Shown here: positions 34,073-41,692 of the stretch, one piece after another
Numbering within the stretch: the first letter of the stretch is position 1
Layout: each line of letters opens with the position of its first letter
DNA from: Ancylobacter aquaticus
GTDB lineage: Bacteria; Pseudomonadota; Alphaproteobacteria; Rhizobiales; Xanthobacteraceae
Length of the DNA stretch: 64,000 nt
Direction: 5' to 3'
Assembly: GCF_004339465.1 (NCBI RefSeq)
Contig: NZ_SMFY01000001.1
Location: forward strand, 1,054,001 to 1,118,000
Position numbers and translations under genes: made by a program
Notes under the pieces: model-generated
The model's input: the letters and a program-made list of their open reading frames with translations, nothing else
Databases searched by the model: none
What the model was told of the DNA's origin: nothing

Positions 34073-34675
34073 TTATGCAGCGTTTCCCCGGGCGCCGGTC
34101 GGCGTGAGGAACGCGACGACCGCCTCGCCCGTGGGGTCGCAGCTGATGCGCAGGGTCTGCGCGTCGCCGGCCACCATGGTCTCGCCGGGGCGCACCAGCA
34201 CCGAGCCGACCGCATCGCCCACCTGCCACGTGCCCGTCACCGCGTGCAGCATGACCAGCCCGCCCTCGGGCGCGGCAAGCAGCGGGCCGTTGCCGCCGGT
34301 GGCGGGCATCACCTGCGCATGCCAGCGCCCGCGCCGCGTCATCACGTTGATTACCCAGGCTGGCCCCTCGGGGAGAAGCGAGTGCGGCTGCAGCACGCTG
34401 TCGAAATAGAGCGGTTCGAGCCGCGCCAGCGCCCTTGTGCCGTTGGCGAAGGCAAGGGCGAGGGGGGTGGTGCTCAGCCGGGTGATATGACGGTCAATGC
34501 CGGGGAAGGAGGAGAACGGTCCTTCCTCGACAATAGGCGCGAGGCTGATGCGGACGTCGAAATCCTCATGCGAGGCGCCTTCCGGCAGCAGCAGCACATC
34601 CTGCGTGACGCCGCCGCCATTTTTCCACGGCACGCGCCTGTAGTCCGATGGCCCGATCACCCGCAGCGCGCTCAT
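34073..34675 (-). CDS. HutD/Ves family cupin protein
   Basis: A 200-residue double cupin-like protein. The family opening RVIGPSDYRRVPWKNGGGVTQDV (about 5-27) and FDVRISLAPIVEEGPFSSFPGIDRHITRL (about 38-66) are clear. HutD is often found with histidine-utilisation genes and may have a regulatory or detoxifying role, but no hut genes are present here. It lies between a LysR gene and the ABC/dehydrogenase unit on the same strand. Function unknown. Confidence 0.82.
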   Translation of the reverse strand: MSALRVIGPSDYRRVPWKNGGGVTQDVLLLPEGASHEDFDVRISLAPIVEEGPFSSFPGIDRHITRLSTTPLALAFANGTRALARLEPLYFDSVLQPHSLLPEGPAWVINVMTRRGRWHAQVMPATGGNGPLLAAPEGGLVMLHAVTGTWQVGDAVGSVLVRPGETMVAGDAQTLRISCDPTGEAVVAFLTPTGARGNAA

Positions 34676-34846
34676 TGCCCCTGCCCCTTGTTCTCAATGC
34701 CCCGCCGCCGCGTAAAGCGGGGCTGGCCCGCGTGGGGAAAATGCTTGCTTGCAATGCTTTAGCGAGCCGCCGGCCCCCGAGGCAATCCGCCCGCGCGCGA
34801 ACGGGAAACAGATTGCCGATGCCCTGGATAGGCGCACCCTATCGCG

Positions 34847-35791
34847 CTAGCGCACGGTCGACCGGGGCGAGAGCGTGCCGGGCTCGAAGATGCCGCCGGG
34901 CGCGAAGGCCGCCTTCAGGTGGCGGCCGAAAACCTCCACCGCCGGGCGCGGGGCCTGCCGGCGCAGGCGCAGGCTCACCAGCCGCACCGGGGGCAGCGTG
35001 TCGGTCAGCGGCACCGAGGCGACGCGCCCGCCATCATGGGTGATCTGGGTGCGCGGCAGCACGTTCTGGATCGTGTAGCCGCGCCCATGGCCGACAAGGC
35101 CGCGCGTCAGCTCATAGGCCCGCGAGCGGAAGGCGATCTGCGGCTCCACCCCGACCGAGCGGAACAGCCCCATGAAGTAGTCGCGCGAATGCGGCAGGTC
35201 GAGCAGGATGAACGGCTCGTCGCGCAGGTCCGCGAGGCTGATGCGCTCGCGCCGCGCCAGCGGATGGTCCGGGTGCAGCACGGCATAGGGCGGCAGCTCG
35301 GCCAGCGGCTCGGCCATCACTTCCTCCGGCCGGGCGAACTCGTAGGACAGCGCCATTTCGGTGCGGCCGGAAATCACCGCGTCGAGGATCTGCTGCTGGT
35401 CGCCCTCGTCGAGGCTCACCGTGATGCCGGGATGCGAGCCGGCAAAGGCGGAGAGCAGGCCCGGCATGAAATGGGTGGCGATGGTCCAGAAGCAGCCCAC
35501 CGCGATCTCGCCGCGCACCTCGTCGGCCATGGCGCGGGCATTCTGGCCGAAATCGCGGGCATGGTTCAGCAGCAGGCGCGCCTCGTTGACGATGCGGGTG
35601 CCGGCGATGGTGGTCGTCACGCCTTTTGCATGATGGCGCACGAAGACCTGCACGCCGTACTCCGCCTCGAACTGGGCGATGGCCGCCGAGATGGAGGGCT
35701 GCGAGACGTTCAGATGCCGCGCCGCTTCGGTGAGATTGCCGAAATCGGCGGTGGCCACGACGTAGCGCAGGGCGCGCAGCGAGATGTTCAT
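34847..35791 (-). CDS. LysR-family transcriptional regulator
   Basis: A 314-residue regulator with an N-terminal winged helix (residues 1-60; LTEAARHLNVSQPSISAAIAQFE) and a C-terminal inducer domain (about 90-300; GEIAVGCFWTIATHFMPGLLSAF). It is divergent from the HpaB-type monooxygenase operon with an 89-bp gap that holds a 15-bp palindrome. That layout is typical for a LysR activator of the facing operon. The same palindrome lies before the dehydrogenase/ABC unit, so both may be in its regulon. Confidence 0.92.
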   Translation of the reverse strand: MNISLRALRYVVATADFGNLTEAARHLNVSQPSISAAIAQFEAEYGVQVFVRHHAKGVTTTIAGTRIVNEARLLLNHARDFGQNARAMADEVRGEIAVGCFWTIATHFMPGLLSAFAGSHPGITVSLDEGDQQQILDAVISGRTEMALSYEFARPEEVMAEPLAELPPYAVLHPDHPLARRERISLADLRDEPFILLDLPHSRDYFMGLFRSVGVEPQIAFRSRAYELTRGLVGHGRGYTIQNVLPRTQITHDGGRVASVPLTDTLPPVRLVSLRLRRQAPRPAVEVFGRHLKAAFAPGGIFEPGTLSPRSTVR

Positions 35792-35854
35792 CAGATTTTT
35801 CTATGTCGAGGAATGAATCAAAATATTTTACCGATCTATCAGGCCAAAGCAATA

Positions 35855-35869
35855 TTTCCTGACAGGAAA
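35855..35869. promoter_or_regulatory. Palindrome TTTCCT-N3-AGGAAA between LysR and monooxygenase genes
   Basis: TTTCCTGACAGGAAA lies 11 bases before the monooxygenase start and 63 bases from the LysR start. It contains T-N11-A, the general LysR box. Its AGGAAAAGGA flank may also hold the ribosome-binding site, so a bound regulator or an mRNA hairpin could affect translation. Confidence 0.5.
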
Positions 35870-35880
35870 AGGATGCTTCA

Positions 35881-37347
35881 ATGATCCGCACAGGGCAGGA
35901 CTATCGGCAGGGACTTCAGGACGGTCGCGAAGTCTGGATGGACGGCGAGCGGGTGAAGGACGTCACCACCCACCCTTCCTTCAAGCCGATCGTCGATGTG
36001 CGCGCCCGCATGTACGACATGGCGCATGAGGCGACCTATCAGGACCGCCTCACCTATGTCGAAGAGAACAAGCGCAACACCATCTTCTACAAGCCGCCGC
36101 GCGAGACCAAGGACTGGAACGACAAGATCGAGGCCGTCGATCTCGTCATGAAGGACATTGGCGGCGTCGTCACCCGCGTCGGCGACGAGACCATCGGCGA
36201 AGTCTGGTCGCTGATCGACGGCCGCGACGTGCTGGCCGAGTACGACCCGCGCTTTGCCGACAATGTCGACAAGCACGTGCAGAACATCTTCGACAACGAT
36301 ATCTTCCACATCTCGGCCAACACCGATCCCAAGGGCGACCGCTCGCTGCCGCCGCAGGATCAGGACCCCGACATGATGGTGCATGTGGTCAAGGAGACCG
36401 ATGCCGGCATCGTCATTCGCGGCGCCAAATACGAGACCGCCGCCGCCTATGCCGACCAGGCCTTCCTCAAGCCCACTGTCGGCGCCTGGACCAACGAGAC
36501 GCTCTCCGACTACGCCGTCGGCGGCATCGTCTCGATGAGCGCGCCGGGGGTGAAGCAGATTTGCCGTTCCTCCTTCGCCGGCCGCACCGACCCGCAGGAC
36601 TACCCGCTGGCCAACAGGTTCGACGAGGTCGAATCCCTCGTCATCTTCGACAATGTGCTGATCCCGTGGGAGAACGTGTTCTTCTACCGCCACACCAAGG
36701 CGGCGCAGTACATCCGTGCGACGCTGCACCGCTATTCCGCGTTCCCCTATGTCCACCGCCTGCTCTATGTCGCCGACATGATGATCGGCGCGGCGATGTG
36801 GAACGCCAAGCAGACCGGCCTCGACAAGCTGCAATCGGTGCGTGAGAAGCTGGCCGACCTCGTGGTCTACCGCGAGGGCATCAACGCCCATCTCACCGCG
36901 TCCATCGCGCTGGCGGAGAAGAGCCCGGGCGGGCTGCTGATGCCGAACCAGTCGATGCTCTATGCCGGCCGCGTGCATGGCTGCTCGAACCTACCGGCGA
37001 TGATGCACATTGCCCGCGAATTGTGCGGCGGGCAGATCTGCGTCACCCCGAACGCCGCCGCCTTCCACAATGCCGGCTCGGGCGACTGGCTGAAGAAGTT
37101 CTATTCGCTGAACAAGCAGTGGGAATCGGAAGACCGCCGCAAGCTGCTGGCCTTCGCCCGCGACCTGCTGAACTCCGACTATGCCGGCCACCGCCTCACC
37201 TTCGTGCAGTTCGCGCAGGCGCCGCACTTCAATCACCTGAACGCGGTCTACAACGCTTTCGACTTCTCCGGCCCGCTCGATTTCGTGCGTAAATCGGCCG
37301 GCCTGTCGGACAAGGTGCTGGGCGACAAGGTATCGGGCAAGAACTGA
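35881..37347 (+). CDS. 4-hydroxyphenylacetate 3-monooxygenase (HpaB) family oxygenase
   Basis: A 488-residue FADH2-dependent oxygenase, the large part of a two-component flavin monooxygenase. Family features are the N-terminal RTGQDYRQGLQDGREVWMDGERV, the acyl-CoA dehydrogenase-like core, VIFDNVLIPWENVFFYRH (about 257-274) and the C-terminal AAFHNAGSGDWLKKFYSLNKQWESEDRRK. It is followed after ten bases by a flavin reductase that should supply FADH2. The rest of the operon (RidA, DUF1028, GlcG-like, GST, AroQ-like) does not match 4-hydroxyphenylacetate breakdown, so the substrate is probably another ring compound. Confidence 0.88.
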   Translation: MIRTGQDYRQGLQDGREVWMDGERVKDVTTHPSFKPIVDVRARMYDMAHEATYQDRLTYVEENKRNTIFYKPPRETKDWNDKIEAVDLVMKDIGGVVTRVGDETIGEVWSLIDGRDVLAEYDPRFADNVDKHVQNIFDNDIFHISANTDPKGDRSLPPQDQDPDMMVHVVKETDAGIVIRGAKYETAAAYADQAFLKPTVGAWTNETLSDYAVGGIVSMSAPGVKQICRSSFAGRTDPQDYPLANRFDEVESLVIFDNVLIPWENVFFYRHTKAAQYIRATLHRYSAFPYVHRLLYVADMMIGAAMWNAKQTGLDKLQSVREKLADLVVYREGINAHLTASIALAEKSPGGLLMPNQSMLYAGRVHGCSNLPAMMHIARELCGGQICVTPNAAAFHNAGSGDWLKKFYSLNKQWESEDRRKLLAFARDLLNSDYAGHRLTFVQFAQAPHFNHLNAVYNAFDFSGPLDFVRKSAGLSDKVLGDKVSGKN

Positions 37348-37357
37348 GGGCCATGCG

Positions 37358-37849
37358 ATGCACGCCATCGACCCCGCCGGCTTCCGCCACGCCATGGGCC
37401 GCACTGCGGCCGGCGTGACCGTGGTGACCAGCGACGGGGCGCATGGCCGCGTCGGCGTCACCGTCTCCAGCCTGTCCTCGCTCTCGCTGGAACCGCCCTC
37501 GGTGCTGTTCTGCCTGCACCGCGACAGCCGCTGCCTGCCGGTGCTGCTCGCCAATGGCGTGTTCGCGGCGAACATCTTGTCACAGGGCCAGCAGCGCGTG
37601 GCGGACACCTTCGCCGGGCTGGTGCCGGAACTGCGCGAGGACCGCTTCGGCGCGGGCGAGTGGGGCGGGCTCGTCACCGGCGCGCCGCTTCTGCAGGGGG
37701 CGCTGTGCCGTTTCGACTGCCGGCTGGCCGACGTGTTCGAATATGGCACGCACCGGATCATTACCGGCGAGGTGGTGGCGATGGAAACCCATGGCGAGCA
37801 CCCGCTGGTCTATTCCAACCGCGGCTATCGCCGGCTTGAGGTGGCGTGA
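37358..37849 (+). CDS. Flavin reductase (HpaC-like), partner of the monooxygenase
   Basis: A 163-residue split-barrel flavoprotein. The family pattern FRHAMGRTAAGVTVVTSDGAHGRVGVTVSSLSSLSLEPPSVLFCL covers residues 9-51, and FAANILSQGQQRVADTFAG follows. It should reduce flavin for the HpaB-type oxygenase with NAD(P)H. The split-barrel fold is also that of F420H2-dependent reductases, and F420 genes lie nearby, so its electron donor is worth testing. Confidence 0.88.
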   Translation: MHAIDPAGFRHAMGRTAAGVTVVTSDGAHGRVGVTVSSLSSLSLEPPSVLFCLHRDSRCLPVLLANGVFAANILSQGQQRVADTFAGLVPELREDRFGAGEWGGLVTGAPLLQGALCRFDCRLADVFEYGTHRIITGEVVAMETHGEHPLVYSNRGYRRLEVA

Positions 37850-37897
37850 GCGCCGCACCGAATTTCGTCCTGTCCGTCTCCAGCAAAGAGCCCCTTC

Positions 37898-38320
37898 ATG
37901 CCGACCCATAAGCGCATCCGCCCCTTCAACACGAAGGAGACCTATCCCGAGCAGAAGCTGAACAACGACCTCTCGCAGGGCGTCGTGGCGCGCGGGACCA
38001 TGGTGTTCCTGCGCGGGCAGGTGGCGCAGGACCTCGACACCCGCGAGAGCCTGCATGTGGGCGACGCCGGCGCCCAGACCGCCAAGGCGATGGCCAATAT
38101 CAAGATGCTGCTGGAAGAAGCGGGCAGCGAGATGAGCCATATCTGCCGCATCGTCGTCTACCTCACCGATATCCGCTACCGCGAGGCGGTGTATCAGGAA
38201 ATGGGCAAATGGCTGGCCGGCGTGTTCCCCTGTTCCACCGGCCTTGTGGTGCCGGCGCTGGCGCGGCCGGAATGGGTGGTGGAGATCGAGATCACCGCCG
38301 TCATTCCCGATCCGGCGTGA
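37898..38320 (+). CDS. RidA/YjgF family enamine-imine deaminase
   Basis: A 140-residue trimeric RidA-type protein. It hydrolyses reactive enamines or imines, or has a related hydrolase role in catabolic operons such as Rut. The family pattern is visible at TMVFLRGQVAQDLDTRESLHVGDAGAQTAKAMANIKMLLEEAG and at the C-terminal PEWVVEIEITAVIP. The Arg of the ligand pocket near the end of the classical motif is replaced by PALARPEW, which fits a specialised paralogue. Its presence suggests that the pathway produces a C=N or enamine intermediate. Confidence 0.85.
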   Translation: MPTHKRIRPFNTKETYPEQKLNNDLSQGVVARGTMVFLRGQVAQDLDTRESLHVGDAGAQTAKAMANIKMLLEEAGSEMSHICRIVVYLTDIRYREAVYQEMGKWLAGVFPCSTGLVVPALARPEWVVEIEITAVIPDPA

Positions 38321-38330
38321 GGGCGCGCGC

Positions 38331-39005
38331 ATGACCTTCTCGATTTCCGCCCGCTGCGCCCGCACCGGCCAGTTCGGCATCGCGGTGTCGTCCTCCTCGC
38401 CCTGCGTGGCGGCGCGCTGCGCGCATGCCCGCGCCGGGGTGGGCGCGGTGGCGACGCAGAACATCACCGACCCGACCCTCGGCCCGCGCGGGCTGGACCT
38501 GATGGCGTCCGGCCTCTCGGCCCCGCAGGCGCTGGCGCGGCTGCGAACCGAGGGCGCGCATATCGACTACCGGCAGGTCGCGCTGGTCGACGCCCGGGGC
38601 CGCACCGCCGGCTTTTCCGGCCCTCGCACGCTCGGCACTCACCATGTCGCCGAGGGCGAGGACGTGGTGGCGGCCGGCAACCTCCTCTCCTCGCCGCAGG
38701 TGCCGCAGGCCATGATCGAGGCTTTTGCGCGCGCGCATGGACCCCTCGGCGATCGCCTGATCGCTGCCATGAAAGCCGCGCTCGATGCCGGCGGCGAGGA
38801 GGGCCCGGTGCATTCGGTCGGCATGCTGATTGTCGACGAGGTATCGTGGCCGGTGGCGGATTTGCGCGTCGACTGGCACGAGACCGACCCGATCGGCGCG
38901 CTGGCCGATCTGTGGGAACTGTGGAAGCCGCAGATGGAGGCCTATGTCGCCCGCGCCCTCGACCCCTCCACCGCACCCTCCTATGGCGTGCCGGGGGACA
39001 GGTGA
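38331..39005 (+). CDS. DUF1028 family protein (Ntn-hydrolase-like)
   Basis: A 224-residue protein of unknown function with the N-terminal MTFSISARCARTGQFGIAVSSSSPCVAARCAHARAGVGAVATQN typical of DUF1028, a family related to Ntn hydrolases. It starts at the ATG at 38331, ten bases behind the ridA stop. DUF1028 genes often stand beside RidA and amidohydrolase-type genes, so cleavage of an amide or similar bond is a fair guess. The C-terminal part (DWHETDPIGALADLWELWKPQMEAY) lacks an extra domain. Confidence 0.82.
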   Translation: MTFSISARCARTGQFGIAVSSSSPCVAARCAHARAGVGAVATQNITDPTLGPRGLDLMASGLSAPQALARLRTEGAHIDYRQVALVDARGRTAGFSGPRTLGTHHVAEGEDVVAAGNLLSSPQVPQAMIEAFARAHGPLGDRLIAAMKAALDAGGEEGPVHSVGMLIVDEVSWPVADLRVDWHETDPIGALADLWELWKPQMEAYVARALDPSTAPSYGVPGDR

Positions 39006-39062
39006 GGGCGGCTCCGCCCATTGCCGCACGCCGTCCCTTTCCGCCAGCCCGATGAGGCCCAC

Positions 39063-39488
39063 ATGTCCGTCACCCGCCCGGCCCTGAAACTCACACATGA
39101 GGGGGCGCTGAAAATGCTCGCCGCCGCTGTCGCCAAGGCGAGCGAGATGGGGGTGCCGCAGAACATCAACGTCGTCGACGAGGGCGGCAACCTGCTGGCC
39201 TTCGTGCGGATGGACGGCGCCAAGCTGCTGTCGCGCGAGACCTCGCTGTCCAAGGCGATCACCGCCGCCTCGCACCGCCAGCCGAGCTCGCGGCTGAACC
39301 CGGCCGACGAGATCAAGCTCTCGCTCGCCGCCGGCCAGCGGCTGACCAATCTGGAAGGCGGGCTACCCATCGTCATCGACGGCGTCTGCGTCGGCGGCAT
39401 CGGGGTGGGCTCGGGCAAGGGGGCGGAAGATGTCGAGGTGGCCCGCGCCGCTTTGGCTGCCATCGGCGCGCAGGACCAGATCCCGTGA
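39063..39488 (+). CDS. GlcG/HbpS-family protein
   Basis: A 141-residue cytoplasmic protein of the GlcG/HbpS fold: LTHEGALKMLAAAVAKASEMGVPQNINVVDEGGNLLAFVRMDGAKLLS (about 9-56), then GGLPIVIDGVCVGGIGVGSGKGAEDVEVARAAL at the end. Some homologues bind haem or corrinoids; others stand in catabolic operons with unknown roles. It overlaps the GST gene by GTGA. A 57-bp gap separates it from the DUF1028 gene. Confidence 0.85.
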   Translation: MSVTRPALKLTHEGALKMLAAAVAKASEMGVPQNINVVDEGGNLLAFVRMDGAKLLSRETSLSKAITAASHRQPSSRLNPADEIKLSLAAGQRLTNLEGGLPIVIDGVCVGGIGVGSGKGAEDVEVARAALAAIGAQDQIP

Positions 39489-40111
39489 AGCTGCTCCACG
39501 CCCCCACATCGCCCTTCGTGCGCAAGGTCATGGTCGTCGCGCTGGAAACCGGCCTCGCCGAGCGGATCGACATCGTCTTCAACGCCGCGAGCCCGCTGCA
39601 GCGCGACCCGGAGCTGACGCGCCTCAACCCGCTCGGCAAGATCCCGGCGCTGCTGCTGGACGACGGCACCGCGCTCTATGACAGCGCGGTCATCTGCGAA
39701 TATCTCGCCGACCTCGCCGGCGACAGCGCGATCTTCCCCGTCGGCCCGGCCCGCTGGCCGGCGCTGACGCTGCAGGCCCTCGGCGACGGGCTGCTCGATG
39801 CCGCCGTCGGCACCCGCTATGAAAGCGTGATGCGTCCGGAGCCGCTGCGCTGGCCGGACTGGTCGCAGGCGCAACTCGCCAAGATCGCGGGCGGTCTCGA
39901 TGCCGTCGAGGAGATGGCCCGCTCCGGTCTCATCGACCCGACACTCCACCATATCGGCCTCATCACGCTCGGTTGCGCGCTCGGCTATCTCGATTTCCGC
40001 TATGCCGACATGGGCTGGCGCGAGGGCCGGCCGGCGACGGCGGAATGGTTCGCCGCCTTCGACGCGCGCCCCGTCATGGCCGCCACCCGCCCGCATGAGC
40101 GCATCGCCTGA
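39485..40111 (+). CDS. Glutathione S-transferase family protein
   Basis: A 208-residue GST with an N-terminal thioredoxin-like domain (residues 1-80; APTSPFVRKVMVVALETG, LGKIPALLLDDGTALYDSAVICEYL) and a C-terminal helical domain. Ser9 in TSPFVRK is in the place of the glutathione-activating residue. It starts at GTG 39485 in overlap with the GlcG-like gene. In this operon it may remove a leaving group, isomerise a ring-cleavage product or detoxify an electrophile. Confidence 0.9.
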   Translation: MKLLHAPTSPFVRKVMVVALETGLAERIDIVFNAASPLQRDPELTRLNPLGKIPALLLDDGTALYDSAVICEYLADLAGDSAIFPVGPARWPALTLQALGDGLLDAAVGTRYESVMRPEPLRWPDWSQAQLAKIAGGLDAVEEMARSGLIDPTLHHIGLITLGCALGYLDFRYADMGWREGRPATAEWFAAFDARPVMAATRPHERIA

Positions 40112-40137
40112 CCTTTCCCGAAAAAGCGTGAGATATC

Positions 40138-40587
40138 ATGAGCCTGCCGCCCGTTCGCCTGTTCGTCCTCAGCGGTGCCAACACCAATCTCTATGGGCTC
40201 GATCCCACCGGGCCCTATGGCTCGCTCACCCTTGAGAACATTGCGGAAGACTGCCGGGCGCGGGCGCAGGCTCTTGGTGCGAGCGTGGATTTCCGCCAGT
40301 CGAACCATGAGGGCGTGCTGGTGGACTGGATCCAGGAGGCGCGGACGCAGGCGGATGGCATCGTCATCAATGCGGGCAGCCTGTCCTATACCTCCATCGC
40401 CCTGCTCGACGCGCTGGCGGCGGTGGCAAAGCCGGCGATCCAGGTGCATGTGAGCAACGTTTTCCAGCGCGAAGCCTTTCGCCACCACGCCCCGCTGACG
40501 GCGGCGGTGATCGGCTGCATTATCGGGCTGGGGCCGGGGGGCTATCGCATGGCCGTGGAGGCGCTGGTTGCGCATATACGGCGATAA
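40138..40587 (+). CDS. Type II dehydroquinase (AroQ) homologue with altered active site
   Basis: A 149-residue protein with a clear AroQ fold: FVLSGANTNLYG, DFRQSNHEGVLVDWIQEA, DGIVINAGSLSYTSIALLDAL, QVHVSNVFQREAFRHH. The catalytic Tyr equivalent (Tyr27) and His104 are kept. The lid Arg (Arg19 of the M. tuberculosis enzyme) is replaced by Asp22 in GLDPTGPYG, the substrate-binding His of GAYTHTS is Tyr84, and Glu of EVHLSN is Gln102. These are the residues that hold 3-dehydroquinate, so it is probably not the shikimate enzyme. It may dehydrate or cleave another ring product in the operon that it ends. Confidence 0.85.
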   Translation: MSLPPVRLFVLSGANTNLYGLDPTGPYGSLTLENIAEDCRARAQALGASVDFRQSNHEGVLVDWIQEARTQADGIVINAGSLSYTSIALLDALAAVAKPAIQVHVSNVFQREAFRHHAPLTAAVIGCIIGLGPGGYRMAVEALVAHIRR

Positions 40588-40602
40588 TCAAAAGTCAGAT
40601 CG

Positions 40603-40630
40603 TTGTTTTGAAAAGATAATTTATTATATT
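40603..40630 (+). promoter_or_regulatory. Candidate promoter of the fgd-cofEDC operon
   Basis: TTGTTT (40603-40608), 16 bases, TATATT (40625-40630), within a 97-bp AT-rich gap that stands out from the GC-rich surroundings. A GGAGGGG ribosome-binding site lies just before the fgd ATG. Confidence 0.4.
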
Positions 40631-40684
40631 GTGCTGCACTCTAATATGACTCTATGATCTTCCCTCGCTGTGGTGGGAGGGGTG

Positions 40685-41689
40685 ATGCTCAAGCTTGGCT
40701 ACAAGGCGTCGGCGGAACAGTTCGACGCGCGCAGGCTGCTCGACTACGCCGTTCTGGCGGAGCGCTGCGGCTTCGATTCCGTCTTCGTCAGCGATCATTT
40801 CCAGCCCTGGCGCCACACGGGCGGCCACGCGCCCTCCGCCATCGCCTGGCTGGGCGCGCTGGGGGCCTCGACCTCGCGTATCGTGATGGGCACGAGCGTC
40901 CTTACCCCCACCTTCCGCCACCACCCCTCCATGGTCGCCCAGTCCTTCGGCACGCTCGGCCAGCTCTATCCCGGACGTGTCATTCTCGGCGTCGGCTCGG
41001 GTGAATCGCTGAACGAAGTTCCCGCGACCGGGGCGCCGTGGCCGGAGATGAAGGAGCGCTTTGCTCGCCTGCGCGAGGCCGTGCGGTTGATCCGCCAGCT
41101 CTGGAGCGAGGAGCGGGTAAGCTTCGAGGGCACCTATTACCGGACAGAACGCGCCACCATCTATGATCGACCCGAGAATCCGGTTCCCATCTACATCGCC
41201 GGCGCCGGGCCGATGGTGGCGAAGTTCGCCGGGCGGGCGGGCGATGGCTTCATCTGTACCAGCGGCAAGGCGTGGGAGCTGTACCGCGACACGCTGCTGC
41301 CGAATGTTGCCGCCGGGCTGGAGGAAGCGGGGCGGGAGGCGGAGAGCTATGACCAGATGATCGAGATGAAGGTCTCCTTCGACACCGACAGGGCGCGGGC
41401 GCTGGCCGACACGCGGAACTGGGCAGCGCTGGCACTGTCGCCGGAGGAGAAGCACTCGGTCGACGACCCGCTGGAAATGGAGCGCCTTGCCGATGCGTTG
41501 CCGGCCGAGCGGGCGGCCAGCCGCTGGATCGTCTCGGACGACGCCGACGAGCATGTCGAGCGCATCCGCCCCTATGTCGAGCTCGGCTTCAGGCATCTGG
41601 TGTTCCACGCGCCCGGCGAGGACCAGGAGCGGTTCCTCACCCTCTATTCCCGCGCCGTGCTGCCCAAGCTCCGCGCGGCCTTCGGCTGA
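40685..41689 (+). CDS. fgd: F420-dependent glucose-6-phosphate dehydrogenase homologue
   Basis: A 334-residue luciferase-like F420 enzyme that matches mycobacterial Fgd1 closely from the first residues ([12 protein letters not shown]) and over [15 protein letters not shown] and [12 protein letters not shown]. Catalytic His38, Trp42 and Glu107 correspond to His40, Trp44 and Glu109 of Fgd1. The phosphate-binding Lys195 (CTSGK), Lys256 (EEKHSVDDP) and Arg280 (SRWIV) correspond to Lys198, Lys259 and Arg283. All glucose-6-phosphate contacts that I remember are kept, so it should reduce F420 with glucose-6-phosphate. I use the ATG at 40685, with GGAGGGG upstream. It heads an operon with cofE, cofD and cofC. 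Confidence 0.88.
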   Translation: MLKLGYKASAEQFDARRLLDYAVLAERCGFDSVFVSDHFQPWRHTGGHAPSAIAWLGALGASTSRIVMGTSVLTPTFRHHPSMVAQSFGTLGQLYPGRVILGVGSGESLNEVPATGAPWPEMKERFARLREAVRLIRQLWSEERVSFEGTYYRTERATIYDRPENPVPIYIAGAGPMVAKFAGRAGDGFICTSGKAWELYRDTLLPNVAAGLEEAGREAESYDQMIEMKVSFDTDRARALADTRNWAALALSPEEKHSVDDPLEMERLADALPAERAASRWIVSDDADEHVERIRPYVELGFRHLVFHAPGEDQERFLTLYSRAVLPKLRAAFG

Positions 41690-41692
41690 GCC

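Noticed and set aside
34073..34675. Part of a histidine utilisation (hut) operon.
   Set aside because: Only the HutD/Ves-like protein is present; no hutU, hutH, hutI or hutG genes lie nearby.
35881..37849. 4-hydroxyphenylacetate degradation (hpa) operon.
   Set aside because: Only the oxygenase and reductase fit; ring-cleavage dioxygenase, HpaD-H and related genes are absent, and the other operon members belong to different chemistry.
40138..40587. Housekeeping 3-dehydroquinate dehydratase of the shikimate pathway.
   Set aside because: Key substrate-binding residues (lid Arg, His of the THTS motif, Glu of EVHLSN) are replaced, and the gene ends a catabolic operon.
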